Of a stretch of 64,000 nucleotides of DNA, positions 11,150-19,752 are shown piece by piece; the first letter of the stretch is position 1, and the number at the start of each line of letters is the position of its first letter. Source of the stretch: Symbiodinium natans. Its lineage: Eukaryota > Sar > Dinophyceae > Suessiales > Symbiodiniaceae. A program made the translations under genes and the position numbers. The notes under the pieces were generated by a model. It did no database searches and had not been told where the DNA came from. It worked only from the letters and a program-made list of their open reading frames with translations. The stretch covers positions 238,188-302,187 of the forward strand of contig CAJNDS010002484.1 of the NCBI GenBank assembly GCA_905221605.1, given 5' to 3'.

Positions 11150-12500
11150 GCTTCTGGGTTTAGGGCTTGACTGCTCATGATCTCAGGACCATTTTGCAGG
11201 CATTTGCTGTGAGGGGCCTGCTTTTTACGCATTCGCGGTTTGGAGGTTTTGGCTGCGAGTCCTTATAGAACCGGAAGTCGTGGTTAACGGGATACGGACA
11301 ACTTCTTCAGAAAACGGACTGGGAAGGTGTTCAGATTCAGGATTCCCTCAGGATATCAGTAGAAAAAAGCTGCAACCAAATTCTTAATATCTGCGATCGA
11401 GGCTGCGTACATAAGAATTCCAAGTATCCGCTCACAAGCTTCTTATTTTGAGACTTTAGGGTTTGGTGTTTGGTCGTACAGCAAAGAGAAGTTGTGAAGT
11501 TTTGGCTGTAAAGGAAACAAAGATAAATCTGCTCGCAGTCTTGTCGTGTTCCCACACAAGTCCAAAAAGAAAGAGCCCGATGCGGACTTTGCATTTGGGG
11601 ATTCTGGGTTTTTCTTTGCTTGGGAGAACCAACTCTTTCGTGGGCATCCTTGCCATGGTGCATTGGAGCGACCGCGAGACATACGATTGTTTCGACAAGA
11701 TCGTTGGGGGAGCTTGGTTGCGGCACAATCAACACCCACGTAGTAACAAGGGAAGGAGGTCCCTCTTACGGTACGACGGAAACTCCGAAGGAAGAGGGGA
11801 CATGGGAATGTAGAACAAACATTTTGAGCAAAAGCGGCTTGGTTTTGGGAATCATTGCTTCCCAAAAGCCTCCCACATGTTTCTAATGTGTGAGGGGCTA
11901 TAAATGTGAGTTCCAAAACGTTCGAATATGTAGCTTCTGGGAAACCCTAAACCCTAAACCCTAAACGCTAAACCCTAAACCCCAATCCTTGAATTGGGAA
12001 ACGGGTGTGCGAGATGTGTCTCGCCAACGAGCATGCCATTGTGAAGGGGGGCCCACAAGTGTGAGAACCTTGCATATCAAGAGTACCAAAAGCAGATGCT
12101 CTTGGTTTTGTTGTAGGGAAACTTAAGAAGTATAGATAGGGTGGGCAGGACTACACAAGATTGCACGTAGGGCGGGACACCGCAAGCGGGAATACTGTGA
12201 GCAGATGTTATGATTTCATGCGTGGTCGAGGTTTTTGATTTAACATCTAAGACCTTGCGCTACACACCCCCCACCCCCCAGCCCTCAAAGAAAAACACAA
12301 TTTCAGTTTTTTTTGCAGGGAGGGGGGAGGGTAGAGGATGGTAGAGGTAGATTCTCCCAACGTAAAGAGGTTGGTATGTGCACCTGTTCATCTAAGTCTT
12401 TTGGTTAAGACTGTCAGGTACGCGTCCAAGAGCCTCATGCTAGCTTCTAAACCTTACATATACTGGCAAGGGTTTTCCACTAAAGGATAGGATACCAACA
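11150..12500. other. No recognised gene; short telomeric tract at 11941-11985
   Basis: Several open frames occur at 11460-11890 but none shows a recognisable motif or clear exon boundaries. A short CCCTAAA tract lies at 11941-11985. Confidence 0.35.
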
Positions 12501-12521
12501 TATGCACGATGTGAAACATCC

Positions 12522-12590
12522 AACCCTAAACCCTAAACCCCAAACCCCAAACCCTAAACCCTACACCCTAAACACTAAACCCTAAATCCT
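12522..12590. repeat. Telomeric tract (CCCTAAA)n, degenerate
   Basis: CCCTAAA units with ACCCTAC and ACACTAA variants. Confidence 0.9.
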
Positions 12591-12669
12591 ATACGTAAGT
12601 AAAGAGCAAGATTCTACTTGAACAAACCAGGCTGTCAGGGCGGCGCACTCTCTGGTTATTGGTCTCGTC

Positions 12670-12771
12670 TTGGGATGTCCCCCCTTATACTCACAGTCCT
12701 TAATAAGGAGTATAATTGGGGTTACTATCATCCCTATGAAGGAGTGTTAGTTTCAGGGAGAACATCGCAAG
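12670..12771. mobile_element. Inverted-repeat element, family a
   Basis: Begins ttgggatgtcccc and ends gagaacatcgcaag, with internal matching arms (cagtccttaat / aaggagtgttag). Related to copies at 32.3, 41.96, 42.2, 43.84 and 63.3 kb. Non-coding and about 100 bp, like a MITE or introner. Confidence 0.75.
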
Positions 12772-12835
12772 AATTCCAAGGTATGGAGTGCCTGGCATGA
12801 GGTATGTAAGGCTATGGGTTTCGGAGGCTCACTAC

Positions 12836-12899
12836 CCCTAAACCCTAAACCCTAAACCCTAAACCCTAAACCCTAAACCCTAAACCCTAAACCCTAAAC
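12836..12899. repeat. Telomeric tract (CCCTAAA)n
   Basis: Nine perfect units. Confidence 0.97.
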
Positions 12900-12908
12900 C
12901 TCGGCCAG

Positions 12909-13022
12909 GTGCCGTGGAAGATGCCGACAGGCTTTGGCCCACGCTGCGTGCGCAAAGTGTTCTGACTCCCCAAGCTCCGGAATTCGACTTGAGACCCTTG
13001 GCCTTAGCCGTGTCTTGGGCAG
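12909..13022 (+). CDS. Possible exon, unknown protein
   Basis: ccag|GT opens a frame AVEDADRLWPTLRAQSVLTP, then APEFDLRPLALAVSWA, ending at a GC donor (gcag|gccgg). Protein-like, not recognised. Confidence 0.45.
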
Positions 13023-13563
13023 GCCGGTGTCGAAGGAAGGCAAGCCACTCAGGGCTTCAGTTTCCATTGTGTGCTGTGGGGTGCAGCTTCTTAACCAACC
13101 TTCAACTCTAAACCCCACATTCTGAAGCCTCAAGCCGCAAACCCCGAAACTCCTAAGCCCTAAGCCCTCTTCCCATAAGCCCCAGGCTGGGCATCGACTC
13201 GGAACTGGGCAGGCTCTGAAAAGTCGAATAGGCAAGGCTCAGACGTCCGCGCCAAACCCAAAGCCTCTCGGATGGCGGTGTTCGAAAACTCGCGTGTGCT
13301 TGATCATGAGGATGCTTAACCATACGACGAGGTACAACGAGAAAGGCCCCTGTTTCGGGTCTTGCAAGCCCTTGTGCCGAGGTCCTGGCGCCGAAAAACA
13401 AATAGCTTGGGGCCAGAACGTCCGGCCCTTTGAAGTCTATCCGCATGTATGGAGGAAGGCAGTTTCTGGCGAGCCGAGCCTCAAAAGACTGTACGCATGG
13501 CGAGCTGTTCGAACAGCGGTAGGGGGCTTTGAGGGGCAAGGGGCATGTAGTCCGACACTGCAG

Positions 13564-13711
13564 CATCGGATCACATCGACTGTTCGGAGGCCTCGGATCG
13601 GAGCAGCAGTTCCAAGCTAAAGAAGAAGGTGCCCGCGGAGGTCGCGGCGAGCACGGCAGTATACTGGGCTACGGTTGTAATCTTTGTGGGTCCTGTGTGG
13701 GGCATGTCAGG
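13564..13711 (+). CDS. Exon with one predicted membrane helix
   Basis: Follows ctgcag. A hydrophilic Ser/Lys-rich stretch (SEASDRSSSSKLKKKV) leads into TAVYWATVVIFVGPVWG, a good transmembrane helix, and stops at catgtcag|gtgcgc. It may be the N-terminal part of the channel gene downstream or a separate membrane protein. Confidence 0.5.
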
Positions 13712-13837
13712 TGCGCGAAGACCTCCACGGCGCACGAGCCCCGGGTTTGAGGCGCAGGCTTGCATCTTGGGGAGATTCCTAGCAACTGCTGTGGCAGAAC
13801 TGTACTCCTCTCTTTGTAGTCTGTACCGCACTCATCC

Positions 13838-14095
13838 ATACATATGTGTATATGTGTATATGTGTATTGTGTATGTATGTATATGTGCATATGTATACGT
13901 GTACGTACATGTATGTGTATATGCATATATATATATGTACATGTACATGTATATGTATATGCATATGTATTTATTTGTATTTGCTGTATTTATATTTGTT
14001 TATGTATTTGTATTTGTATTAGTATCTGTAAAGGGATGTACAGTATAGGGATATGTATGTGTCTTTGTGTGTATTGCATGTGTGTTTGCAGATAG
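13838..14095. repeat. TATGTGTA-type microsatellite
   Basis: Long imperfect ta/tg/ac array; Tyr/Ile/Cys/Val frames here are artefacts. Confidence 0.95.
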
Positions 14096-14099
14096 TTCG

Positions 14100-14900
14100 C
14101 AGTCATGCTTAGTCGTGGAAGGGCGCGTTGCATGCTTGATATCCACAAGCATGTGCCAGTTGAAACTACTCACTTTGCTGCCTTGAGTCGTCGAGGTCGT
14201 TCCATCAACACCTCAGACGAACCAAAGCCGCGTGATCCTGCCAGCTTTGCTTTCAAAGATGTATCTGCCGGCATTGCTTTCGTAGATGTATGAGTCTGCA
14301 ATCAGACGACTGATGGCAGTGTTTGGTAGGTTGTTTGGCGTGAATGTGTTCGAGGCTTCCCAAAAAAGGGACAGATTGTAAGCATCCTGCCATCTCCTCC
14401 CCTGAAACTGAAGAGAAAGATAACTCTAAGATAACCCTCATGTTTGCAAGTGAACCACAAGTTCCCCATGTTGGGGCTTAGCAGTCACAAGTTCTGCAGG
14501 ACGATTGGAGTGGAGCAAAGACACCATTGATTTTTGCAATTCAATTGACACCTCTGATATGCCAGGACGAGTCCGGAGACAAGAAGACAGGTTCGCAGAG
14601 ATCGCTGGTTCAATTGAGTTGTGAAACGACTGATTCCGTCCTGGCTTCACTCTCCTGGGTTGTGGCTATTGTCCTTACACACAAATCTCGAGGTGGCAAG
14701 CTGAAGCACAGAGCCACCTATATTGCGGAGGCTTTCATGTCGGACATGAACAAGGCTGGCGACGGCAGTCCGTCATGACTTCTTGTCCTGCGGAAAATTT
14801 CTGCGTGGGAGGTCAATGCTGACGATGACGAGAGCCAAGAAAGTGAGGCCTGAGCGACGGGTGGGACATCAAGACACCTTGTTTTTTCATTCTGCAGTTT
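14100..14900. other. No recognised gene
   Basis: Unique-looking sequence. Open frames at 14105-14293 and 14527-14778 have no recognisable domain. Confidence 0.35.
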
Positions 14901-14931
14901 GTTTGGTGGATATAGCAATGTAGCCTTCAAG

Positions 14932-15083
14932 TGCTGATGGCTCGAAGCCCGAAGCCTGCCCGGAAGCTGCAGATTCCAGCGCCAATGCGTCTGGAAACGT
15001 GCCGATCGCCAGCCCGCGCAGGGGCGAAAAAAGCCAATCCGAATGCTGGCAAATACTTCGCACCTGTGTCGGAGTGTTGGTCT
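14932..15083 (+). CDS. Possible hydrophilic exon upstream of the channel
   Basis: After ttcaag the frame reads SKPEACPEAADSSANASG, then NVPIASPRRGEKSQSECWQI. This Ala/Ser/Pro-rich composition is typical of cytoplasmic N-termini of dinoflagellate channels. The end is not fixed. Confidence 0.35.
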
Positions 15084-15478
15084 GAAGGCGTTTGGCGGTG
15101 GAGGCATGAGATTTGATCGCCTTGCCTTGCCCAGACGGCCCTTCTGTAGGAAACATATCTTCAACTGAATAGAGGACCTCGAAAACAGTGAGGTGTATTC
15201 TTAGAGGTATTGCGTGCTTTGGCCAGGGCAGCGGGTACCGCTGGCAAGTACGCCGACTTCTGGTGGCCCTGCCCGCCTTACGCATGGGTCAGCTTGGCCC
15301 TCTTTGAGACCCCCTGAGTAGAGATGCAGGTGTTACAACAGGGAAGCTCGGAAGGGGCTTAGGGTTTAGAGTTTAGTGTTTTCTGGGTACAGAGAACTGA
15401 AGGGAGAGCGAGAAAGTAGGTTGTTCGGCTGAGCTGGGCTCCAATTCAAAAGCCCCGTGAGCCACTCAGTGATGCCAG

Positions 15479-15559
15479 GCGCACCCGGCATTCGACATTA
15501 CCATCGGTGGCTTTATCGTCTTGAATGCCATCACTCTCGGTGCCTTGACCTGTCCAAGG
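15479..15559 (+). CDS. Channel exon: S1
   Basis: gccag|GCG to AGG|gttgg. Encodes FDITIGGFIVLNAITLGA, a typical S1 helix preceded by AHPA. Phase 0 at both ends. Confidence 0.85.
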
Positions 15560-18500
15560 GTTGGAAGTGCAAAGATTCAAGATTGTCGGATACGTGCTTA
15601 CATGTTTTCCATTCTGAGTCTGAAATCCGATATCCCTTAAGTCATGGTTCCTGGTCTCATGTTGACTTCTTCGGGGTAAGGGAACAAGGGACTCATCTTT
15701 GCTGCAGGCTTCCAAAGTGACTGGAATGTTCAGAACATCAACGCGCAGGTTGGCCTGCAAAAGAGTTGCTGCTCTTGCTTATTTAGGCTCTAGGGTTTAG
15801 GGTTTAGGGTTCAGGGTTTAGGGTTCAGGGTTCAGGGTTGGCATAGACCAATTCAGTCTTACTGTTGGTCTGGATTCGCATACCAATCCCTAAACCCTAA
15901 ACTCTAAACCCTAAACCCCAAACCCCAAACCCTAAACCCCAATCCCTGAACCCTGAACCCTGAACCCTAAACCCTAAACCCTAAACCTAAACCCTGAACC
16001 CTGAACCCTAAACCCAATCTGTTGGTTGAACTCGTGAGGTCATCGCTGCAGGCTTCCCAAGTGAGTGGACTGGTCAGAGCATCAGTGGGGAGGTCGGCCT
16101 GCCTCTAACAAAACCGCGGTTTCGGGTTTCGGGTTTAGGGTTTAGGGTTTGCAAGAGTCCTAGCACTGCATACACGGCGTTTCTTGATTTGTGCATCCAC
16201 ACAGAGTCTGGCCTCTAAGCTTTCCAGCCCCCAGCCGCAATTGCCAAACCCTGAACTGCAGTTGCGGCCTTACTGTGCCCAGAAAGTAGTTGAGTTTCGC
16301 CTTGAAGGCATGCTTCCATGTGTCACTTGGCGCAAGGAGCCAGAAGTCTTCTCCATCATTGAGAAGATTTTCGCTGCTCGTCTTCGGACACTGGCCCACA
16401 TGATGATTCATCGTTGCCTGCTGTCATCGGAATTTTTCGCGCTGCAGCAAGGCTTGGACATGTGTGTACTGTTTGCCTGATCAGTCTATTTGATGGGGAG
16501 GTCTAATCCCTTCCCCCTAACATTAAACCCCCCGCCACCCCTATTACTAAATACCCCCCCATATAATGCTAGAATATATCTACAATGGGGCATCTAATAT
16601 TAGGGGTATCTAATATTCGTGGAAGGGGATCTACTGAACCTCCGAACCCTGGAGCCGAGAAGTCCTCAACAAGCAAGGCCGTGGTCTTCTTAGGCGAGCT
16701 CTGCCTTCGGCTATTCGGGAAAGGCCGCGGCTGATTGCGGGCATGTCTTTTTCTCATTGTGCCTCCGAAGCATTGCAGCAGCGACTTGCCGCTGAGCAGG
16801 TTTCGTCGGATTCTACTGTGGGGCGGAATGGAAGTGCCTTGTCTCAATTGTGGTCAGGCGGCTTCCATCGCTTCATCCTACGTCCGCTCTGAACGACTAA
16901 CACGACTAACCTCGAACCGTGACCTCAAGCCCTAAACAAGCCCGACCGCACCACCAAGCCCTAAACTCTTAGGGGCCAAACCCCAGCATCGTTCCGAGGT
17001 GGGCCGTCTTTGACTCCATCATCGTCGGGTGCGGTTCTTTTTTGGAATGCGTCGTAATTTCCTCCAACACCTCAGTTGATGAACTCTAGACCCTGAACTA
17101 AACCCTTCGACCCTGAACATTTCCTCAACCCCAAGTTCCCTGACACTTTGTGAAAGCAGGCTCCAAGTCATCGAGGAGGTCTCCACTCTTGCAGCCACGG
17201 CCTTGTCTCCTGGGCTCATGGACCCTGAAAGGCCGTAAGACCCCCCAAACCCCAAACCACAAACCCTGGTTCCCCCTAAGCCCCAAGCGGTGCAGGAGAG
17301 GGATAGGGCTCCGGGTGGGAGGTTCCGGAATGTGCGTGCGCCAAGCCCCCCCCCAAGCCGTTGTAAGAATGCACATCTCACCCTACTCTCCCTGAGCCAA
17401 CCAAAGACTCCCCGTCCCTCCCCACCCCTCCTTCCAAGCCCCCCCTCTCCTCCCCCCCCAAACCCTGAACCCTAAACCCTAAACCCTAAACCCTAAACCC
17501 TAAACCCTAAACCCTAAACCCTAAACCCTAAGCCCTAAGCCCTAAGCCCTAAACCCTAAACCCTAAACCCTAAACCCTGAACCCTAAACCCTGAACCCTA
17601 AACCCTAAACCCTAAACCCATCCCCCAAAGCCCTGAACCAAGGTGGGCTCCGAAGCGGCTCAGGGCAGCAACCTGGGCTTCATGCGCGTGATGCGGATCC
17701 TCCGGCGCGAGCCGAGGGGTTCTTCGGATTGTGCCTTGGGGTTGAGGTTCAGGGGCTGCAGCCCTCGAGTCCCCAGAGCTCTAGAGCTTTGGGGTTTAGG
17801 TGCTTCAAGGAGGAGGTCTGCTTCGGAGCCTGACCGTCCATTGTCACCTGGAGAAACCATGTGTTGCGCAGGCTGCTGCGAATCATACGTCTCGTTCGAC
17901 TCCTGCAGTTTGTCAATGAGCTGCGAACTATGGTGGGCCGCTCTTTCTGGCAGAGCCCTGCGAGTGTGTAAGCATTCACTGTGAAGCATACGTGCGCTGC
18001 CGCAGGTGATGTCCATCGTGGGTTCGATGAGGTCGCTGGCGTGGACAGTCGTGTTGATGCTCCTCATCAAATATATCATCGGAGCCATGGGCTCAGCACC
18101 CGCGCCTTGAGCGCGACACGTTTTTGCCCAGACAAGCTCAGAGATGGAAGGTGCGCTTCTGCTCGCTCAGGTTTACCTGTGCGGGCTGATTGCAGACACG
18201 GGTGGAGGCCTTATTGTGCCGGATGTGTTACGCAGGCGCAGCTCAATGGGGGGGGGGCCCGAACGCTCCCGGACATCTGTCGGCTATTGGAAATACCAAT
18301 CCCACGCAAAAACTACCAAAGAAAGGGGTGATCTGGTTCGGGGCCATTGGGGACCCAGACCTACGGCCCGCGCATCCGTGGGGCTCCAGAAGCTGAAATG
18401 TTACTGCTTCGGTGCTTGCCCTTGAGGGTGTTCGGCCGAGCCAAGCCCGAGCTACCAAACTCTCCAAACTCCCATGATGTCCTAGTCTGAAAGAACCCTG

Positions 18501-19676
18501 AAGAGCAATCCGAAGCCCCTGCACCCTAACCCCCCCGCAACCCGAAGCCACGGCCACTGAGGCTTGGAGACTCCCACTGTCATCACCACGGACTGGGTTT
18601 TAGGATGTTTTAGGGCCTTAGGGGGTTTCACGATGCTTTTTTGTGCTGGCAGCATTGACGTTGTAATGGGTTCGGTGTCGTTGTTGGGTTTGGGGTGTGG
18701 GCGTTTGGAGGTTCAGGCGCTTTGGGGCCTAGGTGAAGCAGCTCAGAGTTTCGGACGGTGCCACCCAAGTGTGTCGGATTCCCGCCTCTTCAACTGCTGC
18801 CAGCAAAGGGGTGAGATGAGGCGTGCAGCTCTCTGTCGTTCAGGAGCTGGTCGAGTACTATGGGAGCTTGCCCCGTGCAGTCTTGACCTTGTACCAGGCA
18901 CGGAGATTTCAAGAGTTTCCGGCTCATCCGGCTCATGCAGAGGCTACAGGCAAGCTTGCACTTCTTGCGGGTCTTTCACTCTAGGGGTGTGTCCCCAGCA
19001 GCTCGACATGTGCGCCCCAGTTCACCAAAATCCGCCGCATCTAAATCGCTGCTCGATGTTAAGAAAACAATGCTGCCAACTGCCATGTGCTGCAAGCAAA
19101 AAGGTTGTACACCCTTAAGCCTAAAGCCTTGTGTGTCGCCACTAAAGCGCTTGCAGGCCATGACCGGCGGAGTGGACTGGAACGACCTCTCCAAGCCGCT
19201 GGAAACCAGCATCAGCCCGTTGATGACGGTGGCTGGGAGCCAAGGCTTTCTAGTGCAGCTGTGTGTTGTGAAGGCTTCCTAGGGCAGCTGTATGTTTTCA
19301 ATAGCGTGTTTTTCCTCTGTGCTTCCCCTGGTGCATCGACTCAGGTCTTTGCCCTGTACGTCGCTTTTGCGGACGGGGCCTGAGAGTGCCGGTGTCTCGT
19401 AGCAGCTTACGCAAACCAACAAAGAGAATCGAGAACTGAGGCAAAATTCGATGTGCTTGCTTGTCATGACCATCACATCTTTGCAGGTTTTAGCCATGAT
19501 GAATGTGGTTACCGGCGTTTTCGTTGAATCCGCCCTCGGATCAGCGCGAGAGGCAGACATGCTTCGTGTCTCTCTGCGTGTACACTTGAGTGCACGTAGT
19601 GTCACGGAGCTCATATAATCATAGTAATACTTAACAACAATAATAGTAACAATGATAAATAATCACAATCATAGTA

Positions 19677-19713
<37 letters not shown>

Positions 19714-19718
19714 TATCG

Positions 19719-19752
<34 letters not shown>

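Noticed and set aside
13844-14095. Small Cys/Val/Ile membrane protein
   Set aside because: Microsatellite translation.
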